Numbered from the stretch's first letter, positions 16,801-28,367 are shown. The stretch: DNA of 47,585 nt from Planctomycetota bacterium (GCA_029212845.1 JARGPD010000011.1:1-47585), one strand, 5' to 3'. A program made the numbers and translations. The notes: generated from the sequence alone by a model not told the origin.

Positions 16801-16893
16801 GGCTTCGACTTCGGGGACTTCCTGTGGTCGGACCTGGAGCGCGACTGGGAGGTCTGGTGCGCCGGCCCCCCGACCCTCTACTCGGCCCCCTGA
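13888..16893 (+). CDS. Large exported lipoprotein with Ig-like (Big_5/SbsA-type) domains
   Basis: From the TTG at 13888 the protein has 1001 residues and begins with a compact lipoprotein signal, KPSQLLLGSTLVTCLFLAGC (lipobox LAGC). Other in-frame starts (ATG 13732, GTG 13828) would put 20-50 Pro/Ala-rich residues before it. The region at about 45-235 resembles two SbsA/Big_5 Ig-like domains: PVVLQFSESLASDTLDGAF, then LTAGETYSVELDEDAA, and again IGEITAIFDRAVLS. At about 535-605 a carboxypeptidase-regulatory-like segment reads GANIDVEVFDATTLEPIQGA. It is beta-rich throughout and lacks catalytic motifs I recognise. It is probably a surface or periplasmic structural/adhesive protein. Confidence 0.8.
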   Translation: MKPSQLLLGSTLVTCLFLAGCDDPSPIFGGGWPPSGGGDPGSLGALASPPDNGAWIATGAPVLEQLRTTGSGHHSTTPVVLQFSESLASDTLDGAFVLRPINGFAPAPATVHLVGDGRLVVLLPSLALTAGETYSVELDEDAAITDLTGQLFTSSAALGQFTVADTDPTEISLVASWPPTGSTNQSAIGEITAIFDRAVLSTTLTDTSFDVTVGGTPPVFDPAPGAVEVLAGFFPGQDTRVWRWISLDDDGERVDLGASAAVQLSLSPTGSEIADLGGGSLPPTLINFTTSVLSAPTAAALNPAPGDSIGIANLTAGDADELSVVLDYPGALAGDTIGIFLFGTSTGESDNTIAFERTVAVAADGTQQVLTLADLDLVATAAPLAARFKDGVVAMAFNLRRGSITTPMRNLDVSTEENIQDPVLDTVAPELLSVFLEDGEGGPLGSDLRDLVVGGMASEQLRAAEVSTGIGDNGTLTEVLGSQPDGSFLAAPVTLDVVSPASLPLAYTLTIYDQAMNPATIVHAGTFEQRGVVGPLSLVPGANIDVEVFDATTLEPIQGARVFTHRNDSAIYPQVAFSLTTAAGKASPASSGLDTTILTVEAEGYGIVSIIDVEASRVSIPLEPTVPAIGAIAGSLTADSDLAELTLSSLAHRYGDPRRPAELAGYFAGGACTSNPFGGGALDCPFGPETIRFGRVGALSMMAGNYLLPQVSFSAGSALQAFELQLPLAPLAAGGSLLQPLSVTTSLLGEPGAATADLPVELAIVTLDAAGLAGVDLGNLETDVAVEGDAFVSASTRISGVPGAVRVGVGLAYDLGADRYELRTAVPGGVLTGGSYADVVETDLFLEAGFRDTLGASSMRRARASALGSLPTPNELDLEDAPAVVTPTAASSTGMVAYDITIQNSLPDALGMPGMYKVTVVDSAARVWRLWMRDPADGVVPSLHLVDLAGSGGEGLATGAQTARVEAFAAPGFDFGDFLWSDLERDWEVWCAGPPTLYSAP

Positions 16894-17064
16894 CGGTCGC
16901 GGCGGCTGGAGCGGGGATCGGTGTTCCCGCCGGGTGACGCCGACCCCCTGGGGCCCGGGCTCGCGGCCGGGCTCACGGCCGATGGAATGGCATTTGCGAG
17001 CGGGGCCATGACTCCGCGCAATCCGCCACGCAATCCGCCGCGTCCACCCTCCTTCGCCGCTCCC

Positions 17065-17922
17065 ATGACCGCCTCACTCGCTGCCCTCTGCCTCTTGCCC
17101 CTGCTCGCTCCGACGCCGATCGGCACCGCGCCGCCCGAGCTCCGGGCCCAGGACCTGACCTTCGGCACGAGCGCCCCTTCCGTGACCCCGCCTTCCAGCT
17201 ATCTGGGGCTGGTGCCCGGGCACAGCCTGCGCTTCGAGGTGTCGGCGGACCCTACGGCTGGCGGTGGGCTGGCGGTGCTCGGCGTCTCGTCCGCCCTGGC
17301 GAGCTCGCCGGTGCCCCTTGGGAGCGGCCTCCTGCTGATCGACCCCGCCGGCCTCCAGGTCCTCGGGGTCGGACTCCTCGATGGGGCCGGCCAAGCCGCC
17401 TTTGACCTGAGCGTGCCCCTCGGCTTGCCCGTGGGGGTGCAGCTCGCGACCCAGGCCGCCGTGGTCGATCCGCAGCTGGGCCTGCACCTGACCCAGGCCA
17501 TCGAGCACACCCTCACGGACCTGCAGCTGCAGGTGCTGGAGAACTTCAAGAAGTCGATCCACCCGAGCGCGGGCTCCCAGGCGGCGCTCCTGATCACCGA
17601 CCAGACGTCGTGGCTGGCCTTCTACGCCCGGCACAAGTCCGCCGCGGCGACGCCGCCCGCGGTGGACTTTGGCAAGCAGGTCGTGGTGGTCGGCTTCGGC
17701 GGCCACTTCATCACGTTCGGCTACAGCGTCCAGATCGACGCCGTGGTGCCGCTTGTCGGTGGGGGGCTCGAGGTCCACCAGACGGTGCTCACCCCCGGCT
17801 TCGGCTGCGGCAGCCTGCCGTCCGAGAGCAAGCCCGGCCAGATCGTGGCCGTGGACCGAGTCGTGGGGGGCGCCCCGGTCGTGGCCGTCACCCAGAGCAT
17901 GCCAGCGCCCCCCTGCCCCTAG
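17065..17922 (+). CDS. Exported beta-sandwich protein with PrcB-like C-terminal domain
   Basis: From the ATG at 17065 the protein has 285 residues and starts with a signal peptide (MTASLAALCLLPLLAP), cleaved probably near ELRAQ. An earlier ATG at 17008 would add 19 Pro/Arg-rich residues. Residues 38-150 are a beta-rich segment (YLGLVPGHSLRFEVSADPTA, GSGLLLIDPAGLQVLG) of the kind repeated in many planctomycete secreted proteins. Residues 160-285 (ITDQTSWLAFYARH, then FGKQVVVVGFGGHFITFGYS, then PGFGCGSLPSESKPGQIVAV) resemble the PrcB C-terminal domain of a protease complex subunit. No protease gene is adjacent. Function is unknown; secretion is well supported. Confidence 0.75.
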   Translation: MTASLAALCLLPLLAPTPIGTAPPELRAQDLTFGTSAPSVTPPSSYLGLVPGHSLRFEVSADPTAGGGLAVLGVSSALASSPVPLGSGLLLIDPAGLQVLGVGLLDGAGQAAFDLSVPLGLPVGVQLATQAAVVDPQLGLHLTQAIEHTLTDLQLQVLENFKKSIHPSAGSQAALLITDQTSWLAFYARHKSAAATPPAVDFGKQVVVVGFGGHFITFGYSVQIDAVVPLVGGGLEVHQTVLTPGFGCGSLPSESKPGQIVAVDRVVGGAPVVAVTQSMPAPPCP

Positions 17923-18037
17923 CGCAGGCCCACTTGCACCCTCTCCTGGTGGCCCGGGAGGCGACGCGACTCCGCGCGCCTCTTGAAGGGGGGACTCGAG
18001 CTTGGGACCGGGGCTTGGCGAGGCTATGATCCCCACC

Positions 18038-18604
18038 ATGCAGGTCACGCAAAACCCCCGGCGCCGCGCGCCTCGCCTCGCCCTCTTCGTGGCTCCCCTC
18101 CTGGTCCTCGCGGCCTGTGCGACGGCCCCCAAGGAGGACCCGATCGAGAGCACCGGGTACCTGCCCGGTGGCGGGCTGGACGCGGTGCAGCCGGCCGACA
18201 TCGCCGTGGCTCCCGTGCGGATTCGCATGGAGAACGGCACGGGCGTGCCCACCGAGGCCCTGCGCGAGGCCCTCTACCTGGGTCTGATCGAGCGCCTCTA
18301 CAGCCCGCTGCCCCTGGACTGGGTCGATGGTGGTGGGGACTCGGACGCGACCTTGAAGATCACCGTCCTGGACTGGGACACGTCGAAGGTCAAGTACGAC
18401 GGGACCGTGGTCGCGCGGGCCGAGGCCTCGATGGTTCGCGCCGGTACGACCCTCTGGGCGGTCGAGCTGACCCGGCGCGTCAACGACGAGAAGGGCGGCA
18501 GCGCGCGCACGGTGGTGGACGAGGCGATCGCCGCCAGCGTGAGCGCCTTCGCGGGCGAGATCCTCGCGCTGCTCCCCGAGCGCGACCCCCTAGCGGCCCA
18601 GTAG
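18038..18604 (+). CDS. Small lipoprotein, GNA1162/DUF799-like
   Basis: From the ATG at 18038 the protein has 188 residues, with a basic n-region (QVTQNPRRRAPRLALF), a hydrophobic core and lipobox LAAC. The mature part contains DIAVAPVRIRMENGTGVPTE and LREALYLGLIERLYSPLPLD, followed by alternating strands. This pattern resembles the GNA1162/DUF799 lipoproteins, outer-membrane-associated proteins of uncertain function. An ATG at 18026 is only 12 bp upstream and equally in frame. The C-terminus (VVDEAIAASVSAFAGEILAL) is helical. The next gene is rpsO, 214 bp away with its own promoter, so this is probably a single-gene unit or the end of the export cluster. Confidence 0.75.
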   Translation: MQVTQNPRRRAPRLALFVAPLLVLAACATAPKEDPIESTGYLPGGGLDAVQPADIAVAPVRIRMENGTGVPTEALREALYLGLIERLYSPLPLDWVDGGGDSDATLKITVLDWDTSKVKYDGTVVARAEASMVRAGTTLWAVELTRRVNDEKGGSARTVVDEAIAASVSAFAGEILALLPERDPLAAQ

Positions 18605-18660
18605 GGACGCCCCAGGCCCGGGTGGCGGGCGGCCACCTCGTTGGAATCGAGGACCTGGCG

Positions 18661-18688
18661 TTGACGTCGGGCTCCGGATCGTTAACCT
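18661..18688 (+). promoter_or_regulatory. Candidate promoter upstream of rpsO
   Basis: TTGACG at 18661-18666 is separated by 16 bp from TAACCT at 18683-18688, a fair -35 and a poor -10. It lies 130 bp before rpsO. A hairpin (CCAACC at 18775-18780, GGTTGG at 18785-18790) lies in the presumed leader, just upstream of the Shine-Dalgarno, where S15 autoregulatory structures occur in other bacteria. Confidence 0.35.
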
Positions 18689-18807
18689 GTTCGCCTGGTT
18701 TTCCGTCCGTGGAAGGCCCGGACCGCGCTCGCTCGAGCGCACCGGACCCGCTGCGGCGAGCACCCCTCCCCCGGCCAACCTGGGGGTTGGGCAAGTCAAG
18801 ACAAGCT

Positions 18808-18813
18808 AAGGAG
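18808..18813 (+). promoter_or_regulatory. Strong Shine-Dalgarno of rpsO
   Basis: AAGGAG stands 5 nt before the rpsO ATG. Most genes in this window lack a clear Shine-Dalgarno, so this marks a highly translated gene and fixes its start. Confidence 0.85.
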
Positions 18814-18818
18814 CCATC

Positions 18819-19091
18819 ATGGCCATCGTTTCCGACCGTAAGAAAGAGATCGTCGCGGAGTTCGCGACCGAGGCGGGTGACACCGGCTCGCCCGAGGTTC
18901 AGATCGCCCTGCTCACCGAGCACGTGAAGAACCTGACCGTGCACATGCAGACCCACAAGAAGGACTACGCCTCCCGGCGCGGCCTGCTTGCCATGGTCGC
19001 CAAGCGCACCAAGCTGCTGAAGTACCTGCGCCGGCGCAATCCGGAGAGCTACACGGCCATCGTTGCCAAGCTCGGCCTGCGAGCCCGCTAG
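18819..19091 (+). CDS. rpsO: 30S ribosomal protein S15
   Basis: This 90-residue protein has the standard length of S15, which binds the central domain of 16S rRNA early in 30S assembly. Diagnostic blocks are [39 protein letters not shown] and [16 protein letters not shown]. The start is fixed by AAGGAG 5 nt upstream. It is followed by a long hairpin and then pnp, the arrangement known from many bacteria including E. coli, where rpsO and pnp share a transcript cut by RNase III. A small hairpin just upstream of the Shine-Dalgarno may allow S15 feedback control; that is inference. Confidence 0.99.
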   Translation: MAIVSDRKKEIVAEFATEAGDTGSPEVQIALLTEHVKNLTVHMQTHKKDYASRRGLLAMVAKRTKLLKYLRRRNPESYTAIVAKLGLRAR

Positions 19092-19115
19092 ACCTGACGC
19101 AGCCATGAACCACAT

Positions 19116-19164
19116 CGAGCGCCCGGTGCCCTTCGTCCCTGACGAAGGTGCGCCTGGGCGCTCG
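19116..19164 (+). other. Long rpsO-pnp intercistronic hairpin (possible RNase III site or terminator)
   Basis: The outer stem CGAGCGCCC (19116-19124) pairs perfectly with GGGCGCTCG (19156-19164). The inner stem CCTTCGTC (19130-19137) pairs with GACGAAGG (19141-19148), and most bases between also pair. The whole forms a nearly continuous 22-bp helix with a 3-nt loop 24 bp after rpsO. No T-tract follows. In E. coli the corresponding hairpin is cut by RNase III and pnp then represses itself, so a processing site is likely here. A separate 14-bp perfect palindrome lies at 19183-19196. Confidence 0.7.
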
Positions 19165-19378
19165 GTGCCATTACGTGGCGCTACTCAAGCTTGAGTGCGC
19201 CAAGCTCGCGCGACGGAACACGGGAGCTCTCCGCCAGGACGGGGGAGCACCGGTCGCGAGCGAGCGCTGAAGGAGCGGGGGCGCAGGCAAGCGCTCTGCA
19301 CCGCTCCAGTCCTGGACGCCGGCCGTTCGTGCCAGCGGTCCCAGACGAAACCAACGAAGACGAAAGACAAAAAGAGAA

Positions 19379-21481
19379 ATGACATTCAATCACGTGCGCG
19401 TCGAAGGACAGATCGGCGGCAAGACCATCACGATCGAGACCGGACACATCGCCCGCCAAGCCCACGGCTCGGTGATGGTGACCCTTGGAGAGACCGAGGT
19501 CTTCTCCGCCGCGGTCATGGGCCCGAACAAGGCCGGCCTCGACTTCTTCCCCTTGACCGTCGACTACCGCGAGCAGACCCAGGCCGCGGGCAAGATCCCC
19601 GGCGGCTTCTTCAAGCGCGAGGGTCGTCCGACCACCAAGGAGATCCTGACCATGCGCCTGACCGACCGGTCGATCCGCCCGATGTTCCCCAAGGGGTTCC
19701 GGCGTGAGACCCAGGTCCAGTCGCGGGCCTTCGGCTACGACGGCCAGAACAACGCGGACGTGCTGTCCATGGTCGCGGCCTTCTCGGCCCTCGCGATCAG
19801 CAACATCCCGTTCCACTTCGACATGGGCGCCGTGCGCGTCGGCTACGTCGACGGCCAGCTGATCGCCTTCCCGACCGAGGAGCAGCGCGCCCAGAGTGAC
19901 CTCGACCTGATCGTCGCCGGCACCGACGACGCGATCTGCATGGTCGAGTCCAGCGCCAAGCAGCTTCCCGAGGAGACGATGCTCGACGCCCTCGAGCTCG
20001 GCCACGCCACGATCCGCGAGATCACCGCCTTGATCGGCGAGCTCAAGCAGAAGGCTGGCAAGCAGAAGGAAGAGTTCACCCCGATCGAAGGTGACGCCAG
20101 CATCGCCGCTGCCGTGGCGGGCTACCGCGACCGCATCGTCGCGGCCCTCAAGACCGAGGGCAAGAAGGCCACCGAGAACGCCCAGGACGAGCTCAAGGAG
20201 ACCGTCGTCGCCGAGCTGACCGCCGGCGTCGCCGAGGCCGACCTCGAGGACTACACCAAGGCCGTCAAGGGCGCCTACAGCAGCCTCTCGGCCAAGGTCG
20301 AGCGCGAGCTGATCGTGGCCGGCCGCCGCAGCGACGGTCGCGCCGCTGACGAGATCCGCGCGATCTCCGTCACCCCGGACTTCATCAAGCGCAACCACGG
20401 CTCGGTGCTCTTCACCCGCGGAGAGACCCAGGCCCTGGCCAGCACGACCCTCGGCACCCCCGAGGACGAGATGATCATCGATGGCATCGATGAGGAGTAC
20501 CGCAAGCCCTTCTACCTGCACTACTCCTTCCCGAGCTACAGCGTCGGCGAGACCCGCCGCATCATGGGCCCGGGTCGTCGCGAGATCGGCCACGGCATGC
20601 TCGCCGAGCGCGCCCTCGAGGCCGTCGTCCCGGACAAGCTGAAGTTCCCCTACACGATCCGAATCGTGTCGGAGATCACCGAGTCCAACGGCTCCTCGTC
20701 GATGGCTTCGGTCTGCGGCGGCTGCCTCTCGATGATGCTCGCCGGTGTCCCGATCAGCCAGCCGGTCGCCGGCATCGCCATGGGCCTGATCAAGGAGGGC
20801 GACGACTACGTCATCCTCTCCGACATCCAGGGCTCCGAGGACCACTACGGGGACATGGACTTCAAGGTCGCCGGCACGGGCCTGGGCATCACCGCCCTGC
20901 AGATGGACATCAAGATCCAGGGCCTGTCCCGTCAGATCCTCGAGGAGGCCATGGCCCAGGCCAAGGAGGGTCGCAAGTACATCCTCCGGAAGATGCTCGA
21001 GGCCGTCCCGGCCCCGCGCCCCGAGATCTCGCCGCTGGCCCCGACCTTCGCTTCGATCAAGATCCCGGCCGACAAGATCGGCTTCCTGATCGGCCCCGGT
21101 GGCAAGAACATCCGTGGCATGCAGGACGAGTACAAGGTCCGCATCGCGATCCTCGACGAAGAGGGCAACGTGCAGGTCTTCGGCACCAACGGGGACAAGG
21201 TCCGCGCCTGCCGCGACGCCATCTCCGGCATGTGCGAGACCCCCGAGATCGGCTCGCGCTACACGGGCACGGTCAAGGCCACCCGTGACTTCGGTGCGTT
21301 CATCGAGATCCTCCCGGGCGTCGAGGGCATGTGCCACATCTCCGAGCTGGCCGAGGGCTTCGTCGACAAGGTCGAAGACATCGTCAAGCCGGGCGACGAG
21401 ATCGAGGTCGTGGTCATCAACGTCGACGACCGCGGCAAGATCAAGCTGAGCCACAAGGCCACCCTGGCCTCCGCCAGCTGA
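19379..21481 (+). CDS. pnp: Polyribonucleotide nucleotidyltransferase (PNPase)
   Basis: This 700-residue protein is a complete PNPase, the 3'-5' phosphorolytic exoribonuclease of mRNA decay. It has two RNase PH domains (about 15-230 and 320-545) joined by a helical domain, a KH domain at about 555-615 ([20 protein letters not shown]) and an S1 domain at about 622-695 ([20 protein letters not shown]). Other landmarks are [20 protein letters not shown] and the second-core motif [15 protein letters not shown]. It follows rpsO by 287 bp across a large hairpin and is followed by a strong terminator, so rpsO-pnp is a unit. The C-terminus ends soon after S1, with no long acidic tail. Confidence 0.99.
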   Translation: MTFNHVRVEGQIGGKTITIETGHIARQAHGSVMVTLGETEVFSAAVMGPNKAGLDFFPLTVDYREQTQAAGKIPGGFFKREGRPTTKEILTMRLTDRSIRPMFPKGFRRETQVQSRAFGYDGQNNADVLSMVAAFSALAISNIPFHFDMGAVRVGYVDGQLIAFPTEEQRAQSDLDLIVAGTDDAICMVESSAKQLPEETMLDALELGHATIREITALIGELKQKAGKQKEEFTPIEGDASIAAAVAGYRDRIVAALKTEGKKATENAQDELKETVVAELTAGVAEADLEDYTKAVKGAYSSLSAKVERELIVAGRRSDGRAADEIRAISVTPDFIKRNHGSVLFTRGETQALASTTLGTPEDEMIIDGIDEEYRKPFYLHYSFPSYSVGETRRIMGPGRREIGHGMLAERALEAVVPDKLKFPYTIRIVSEITESNGSSSMASVCGGCLSMMLAGVPISQPVAGIAMGLIKEGDDYVILSDIQGSEDHYGDMDFKVAGTGLGITALQMDIKIQGLSRQILEEAMAQAKEGRKYILRKMLEAVPAPRPEISPLAPTFASIKIPADKIGFLIGPGGKNIRGMQDEYKVRIAILDEEGNVQVFGTNGDKVRACRDAISGMCETPEIGSRYTGTVKATRDFGAFIEILPGVEGMCHISELAEGFVDKVEDIVKPGDEIEVVVINVDDRGKIKLSHKATLASAS

Positions 21482-21520
21482 GCTCTTGAAGCACGGTCCA
21501 CCCCTCGTGGGGGACCCATA

Positions 21521-21563
21521 CGGGGCGTTCGGCCCAGCCCGAGAGGCTGGACCGAACGCTCCG
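21521..21563 (+). terminator. Terminator hairpin after pnp
   Basis: A 12-bp outer stem (CGGGGCGTTCGG with CCGAACGCTCCG, one G-T pair) encloses a second 6-bp stem (CCAGCC at 21534-21539 with GGCTGG at 21545-21550). TTTGCAT follows immediately. It sits 40 bp after the pnp stop and is the likely end of the rpsO-pnp transcript. Confidence 0.75.
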
Positions 21564-21624
21564 TTTGCATAACAATCCCGTTTTGTTCGATTGGGAAGTT
21601 GAGTGCTGGAAAGGAGTTAGCTCG

Positions 21625-21705
21625 ATGACCCCGCATCGGGCCAGAGGCTTGAGAACAAAGAACTCGATACAGGCTTCGACGATTGGACTGCTTGTCGTCT
21701 TATAG
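21625..21705 (+). CDS. Possible 26-residue leader or small membrane peptide
   Basis: ATG at 21625 is preceded by AAGGAG at 21611-21616, with 8 nt spacing. The frame encodes 26 residues with a basic first half ([14 protein letters not shown]) and a hydrophobic end ([12 protein letters not shown]). The stop is followed within 2 bp by another AAGGAG. Codon use (AGA, ACA, ATA, TTA) is unlike the rest of the window, so it may not be a conserved gene. It could be a leader peptide for the downstream secretion genes or chance. I do not recognise it. Confidence 0.3.
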   Translation: MTPHRARGLRTKNSIQASTIGLLVVL

Positions 21706-21843
21706 GTAAGGAGCCTGTGGGTCGCGAATCGACCCCGGCACCGCTTTTCCATCCTCTATTCGGCCCCTCAGGCCGAACCCCAGCTGCCTCCTCCCCCCGG
21801 GGACGTTGGGGAAGACCCACCCGCTTCGAGGGCTCACATCGTG

Positions 21844-22293
21844 ATGCTTCCTTTGAAACTACAAGCTGCACTTGCATGCGTGCTCGGCTGCCTGGCGATC
21901 TCCGCCGGCGGTCAGGCTGCTCCCGTGTCGGCTTCGGGTGGCGCTCTTCCCATCGCGGAGCGCGCTGCCGAAGCCCTGGCCCCCGACTGGATCGTCAAGC
22001 AGTCGGACAACATCTGTGGGCTCAAGAACGCCCGCCAGCTGTCCAACCCAGGCATGGTCGACTTCCCGTCCCTCTACGACTCGACGGAAGAGGCGCAGAA
22101 GATCAAGGACGAGGGCATCGACCCCGCGTCGCCCGAGGGCAGCCGCCTGCGCGCCGCTGCCTACGAGCGCATCCGCAAGGCCTGCCAGCAGGTGATGACC
22201 GACCAGTCGCTCTGCAGCGTCTGGAAGAGCATCCGCAGTCGCTCTGGTGCGACCGCCACCGACGTCACCGAGACGGTCCGCGCGCTGCTCTAG
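21844..22293 (+). CDS. Small exported protein of unknown function
   Basis: From the ATG at 21844 this is a 149-residue protein with a signal peptide (LPLKLQAALACVLGCLAISA) and probable cleavage near GGQAAP. A GTG one codon earlier is the alternative start. The mature part contains LAPDWIVKQSDNICGLKNAR, an acidic middle (YDSTEEAQKIKDEGIDPASP) and a helical end with two Cys (RKACQQVMTDQSLCSVWKSI). Three Cys in an exported protein suggest at least one disulfide. I do not recognise the family. It lies 84 bp before a secretin gene and may belong with that secretion cluster. Confidence 0.7.
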   Translation: MLPLKLQAALACVLGCLAISAGGQAAPVSASGGALPIAERAAEALAPDWIVKQSDNICGLKNARQLSNPGMVDFPSLYDSTEEAQKIKDEGIDPASPEGSRLRAAAYERIRKACQQVMTDQSLCSVWKSIRSRSGATATDVTETVRALL

Positions 22294-22377
22294 CAGCGGC
22301 GGTCCTCGACGAACTCCCTGGCCTTGGTTCCACGCCGTCCTAACGGTCGAGGCCCCCGATTTGTTATCAGAGGGGCC

Positions 22378-23796
22378 ATGTCCACGCCGAACCTCAAGAG
22401 TGCCCTAGGTCTGGTCCTGCTCGCGGGCTTGGCCACCTCGTGCATCTCCGCGGAGCGGGAGCGGGACAAGCAGGCGGAGGACTTCTGGTCCTTCTTCGAG
22501 ACCGGCGAGATGGGGGCCGCGGTGACGCCCTCCTCCCCGGACCAGAACAACCGGGGCCGCAGCGTCCCCGACCTCTTGGCGCCGACCTCGGGGCCCAAGG
22601 CGGGCCCCCCCGTGGCCCCCAGTGGCGGCGACTTCCAGAACCTGCCGGTCAACTGGTACTCCGAGTTCGGCGACAAGATCATGGTCCGCACCCAGACGGA
22701 CCCGACCACGGGGCTGGCGACCACCTACATCACCAAGCCCTACCCGATGCCGCTCGGTCGCGCCCAGAAGGTGCTCGACCTGATGAAGTTCTACGGGACC
22801 TTCGACCTGGTCGACCTGGCAGCCGGTGATGCGGCCCCAACGACCCCTCCCGCAGCGGGCAGCGTCGAGGTCACGATCCTCCCGGGGTGGGACACCGAGA
22901 ACTACGGGGACCTGCGCAAGTGGCCGCCGGTAGCGATGAAGAGCACCGAGGTCGGCGACCGCCTAGTGGTCACGGCCGAGGCTGACCTCCTGTACGACGT
23001 CGAGGACTTCGTCGACTTGTTCATGGCCGACGTCCCGCAGATCGAGATCGAGGCCAAGATCATCGAGGTGGTCGAGACCGACGAGATGTTCGTGGGCATC
23101 GGACCGAGCGGGAGCTCGCCGATCTTCGACTTCCCGGACAAGACCTTCGTCGACGACCTGACCTACAACTTCCCCTCGGCGGCCAGCGCGAGCGAGGCGC
23201 TGCTGACCGTCTCGGGCATCCACGATGGCACGGCCTTCAACGCCGTTCTCGAGGCCGTCGCGTCCCTCGAGAACGTCGAGGTCGACTCGCGCCCCAAGAT
23301 CGCCGTTCGCGAGGGCGGCGTGGCCGCCATCGAGGCCACCGAGGACGTGCCGTACTACACGTTCACCGGCATCAGCAGCTCGTCGAGTAGCTTCAACGCG
23401 AACCTCGCGTACAAGGAGGTCGGCATCAAGCTGTATGTCTCGCCGCGCCTGGTCGGCACCGAGACCCTGTCCCTGTTCGTCGAGGTCGAGTCCAGCTCCG
23501 AGTCCGGCAGCATCGTGACCTTCGTCACCGACTCGGGCGGCAGCCTCTCGACCCCGCGCATCACCAAGCAGGTGGCCCGCACCACGGTCTACCTGCAGCC
23601 CGGCCAGGCGGTGATCATCGCCGGCCTGACCACCGAGCGGAAGGTCGAGACCGAGCGCAAGGTCCCGCTCCTGGGGGACATCCCGCTCCTGGGGTTCCTC
23701 TTCCGCAACCGCGGCAGCTCGTTGGTGCGCACGCACACCCTGTTCTACGTGAAGCCGCGTATCCTGCAGGGCATCGACCAGAGCTACGTATTCTGA
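22378..23796 (+). CDS. gspD: Secretin (GspD/PilQ-type) lipoprotein
   Basis: This 472-residue protein has a lipoprotein signal (PNLKSALGLVLLAGLATSC, lipobox ATSC), a linker rich in Pro/Gly, and an N-domain-like segment. A C-terminal secretin domain covers about 220-470: PQIEIEAKIIEVVETDEMFV, VEVDSRPKIAVREGGVAAI, VYLQPGQAVIIAGLTTERKV and KVPLLGDIPLLGFLFRNRGS. Secretins form the outer-membrane pore of type II secretion, type IV pili and related machines. At 472 aa it is shorter than typical GspD (600-700 aa) and seems to have fewer N-domains. The gene lies 43 bp before a GspK-like gene, so type II secretion is favoured over pilus assembly; no GspE, F or G gene is in view. Confidence 0.88.
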   Translation: MSTPNLKSALGLVLLAGLATSCISAERERDKQAEDFWSFFETGEMGAAVTPSSPDQNNRGRSVPDLLAPTSGPKAGPPVAPSGGDFQNLPVNWYSEFGDKIMVRTQTDPTTGLATTYITKPYPMPLGRAQKVLDLMKFYGTFDLVDLAAGDAAPTTPPAAGSVEVTILPGWDTENYGDLRKWPPVAMKSTEVGDRLVVTAEADLLYDVEDFVDLFMADVPQIEIEAKIIEVVETDEMFVGIGPSGSSPIFDFPDKTFVDDLTYNFPSAASASEALLTVSGIHDGTAFNAVLEAVASLENVEVDSRPKIAVREGGVAAIEATEDVPYYTFTGISSSSSSFNANLAYKEVGIKLYVSPRLVGTETLSLFVEVESSSESGSIVTFVTDSGGSLSTPRITKQVARTTVYLQPGQAVIIAGLTTERKVETERKVPLLGDIPLLGFLFRNRGSSLVRTHTLFYVKPRILQGIDQSYVF

Positions 23797-23839
23797 TCGA
23801 TGCCGGAAGACCCGCCGGGCTCGATCGTTCCCTACCGCA

Positions 23840-25337
23840 ATGAAGCTGCTGCAACCGAACCGGCTCCGAGCCGCCGTCGAACGCCGGGGCGCCGCCCTGA
23901 TGCTGGCGTTCCTGGTGCTCTCGGTCCTGCTCCTGATCGTCTTCCAGATCGCGATCGGGACCAGCACCGACGCGCGCGTGGCGCGCAACGACCAGCAGCT
24001 GACCCTGATGGACGCGGCCATCCGTTCGGCGCTCCTGCGCACGATGGAGGACCTGGCCGAGGACGCGGCTGCGGCGGCCGAGGAGGGCGGTGACCCCAGC
24101 GTGCCCGCGGCTCCGTCTCCGTTCGGGGGGATCGGTGGGGACGACCCGGCCGCACAGCCGACAGGACCAACGGACTCCAAGGAAGACGCCTGGGCCAAGC
24201 CCCAGCAGACCGAGATCAACGGCATCTCCCTGCGGGTGATGATCCAGGACGAGGACAGCAAGTACAACGTGCTGTCGATGCTGACCGAGGACGACGAGGA
24301 GGCCGAGAAGGCCTTCGATCGGGTCGTCCGGATCCTCGACATGTGCCGCCAGGACACGGGCGGCGACATCGACGAGGGCGATGCCCGCGACATGGCCGAG
24401 GCGATGCGCGACTTCATGCTGGACCGCTCGGACATGGAGCTGCCCCGGCCTGTGCTGCTGACCGACCGCAACGACCTGCCCGAGCGTGGCCTGCCGACCA
24501 CCCTGCGCGAGTTCGTCGTGCTGGCGCCCTTCAACGAGCACCACTTCCGGGACTACCGGGACTCCGAGGGCGTGATCGTGCACTCGATCGGCTCCTTCCT
24601 GACGGTCTCGACCTCGGTCTCGAGCTACCAGGACTACCTCGACGCCCTCGAGGAAGAGGGCGCCGAGAACGCCACGACCGAAGACACGGGCCCCGAGCCA
24701 CGCACCGATGGCGCGACCAGCGAGGACGGCTCGAGCGCGACCGATGCGGGGGGCGAGGTCCCGGACATCAGCGAGACGGACATCGAGAGCACGGGCACCT
24801 TCGCCGGCGGGGACTTCGGCGTGGCGGTCAACGTGAACACGGCCCCGAGCGCGGTGCTGCACGGCATCAGCGACCGGCGCGACATCTCCTGGACCTTCCT
24901 CGACGAGATCATCACGTACCGCAACGAGGAAGAAGAGTCCGACGACGAGGACGCCGAGCCGATCTACGACGAGTTCGGTGAGGAGGTCATCACGCGCCAG
25001 GTCTTCGAGAGCCTCGAGGAGCTCGAGGACGTCTATGGCTGGGAGATGCTGGAGCCCGACGCCCGCGACGACTTCATGCGGTTCCTGTCGGTCGAGAGCA
25101 GCGTGTTCACGATCTTCGTCACCGCGCGCAAGGCGATCAGCGAGGACGGTGACACCAGCGGCTTCGGCCTGACGGCGGCCGAGCGCCGCGAGCAGGACGA
25201 GCGCGGCACCGATCTGCTGCGCACGGTCAAGTGCGTGGTCTGGCGCTACGAGGACGGCGACGAGTGGAAGGTCGTGCCGCTCGAGCCCTGGGAGGTGCTG
25301 GACTACCAGCCCTTCGAGGTGCTGGACGTCCCCGACG

Positions 25338-25348
<11 letters not shown>
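23840..25348 (+). CDS. gspK: Type II secretion GspK-like minor pseudopilin
   Basis: This 502-residue protein has an N-terminal prepilin-like stretch, RRG then AALMLAFLVLSVLLLIVF, with no Glu at position 5 after the Gly, as is typical of GspK. It continues with a long amphipathic helix and an acidic periplasmic part. FGVAVNVNTAPSAVLHGISD followed by DEIITYRNEEEE matches the GspK helix-hairpin-like domain, where the family has NVNTA followed by an alpha-helical pair. Insertions at about 75-120 and 265-325 are Glu/Asp/Ala/Pro rich. GspK caps the pseudopilus tip in type II secretion. It follows the secretin by 43 bp, and its last 11 bp overlap a hydantoinase-B gene. Confidence 0.72.
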
Positions 25349-28362
<3,014 letters not shown>

Positions 28363-28367
28363 CGGAC

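Larger units (their letters stand above)
21482..21843 (+). other. Intergenic region after pnp with terminator and leader-like short ORF
   Basis: This 362-bp gap is less GC-rich than its surroundings. It holds the pnp terminator (21521-21563) and a 26-codon ORF (21625-21705) with a good Shine-Dalgarno. A second AAGGAG lies at 21708-21713, directly after that ORF. No larger gene on either strand has believable codon use. Confidence 0.5.

Noticed and set aside
17018-17042. Short tandem repeat of CGCAATCCGC before the PrcB-like gene
   Set aside because: Only two copies of about 12 bp; it lies in an untranslated or leader stretch and is too short to interpret.
19181-21454. A 757-codon minus-strand open frame opposite pnp
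   Set aside because: pnp is certain from its domains; the antisense product is Asp/Leu/Gly repeats without a start signal.
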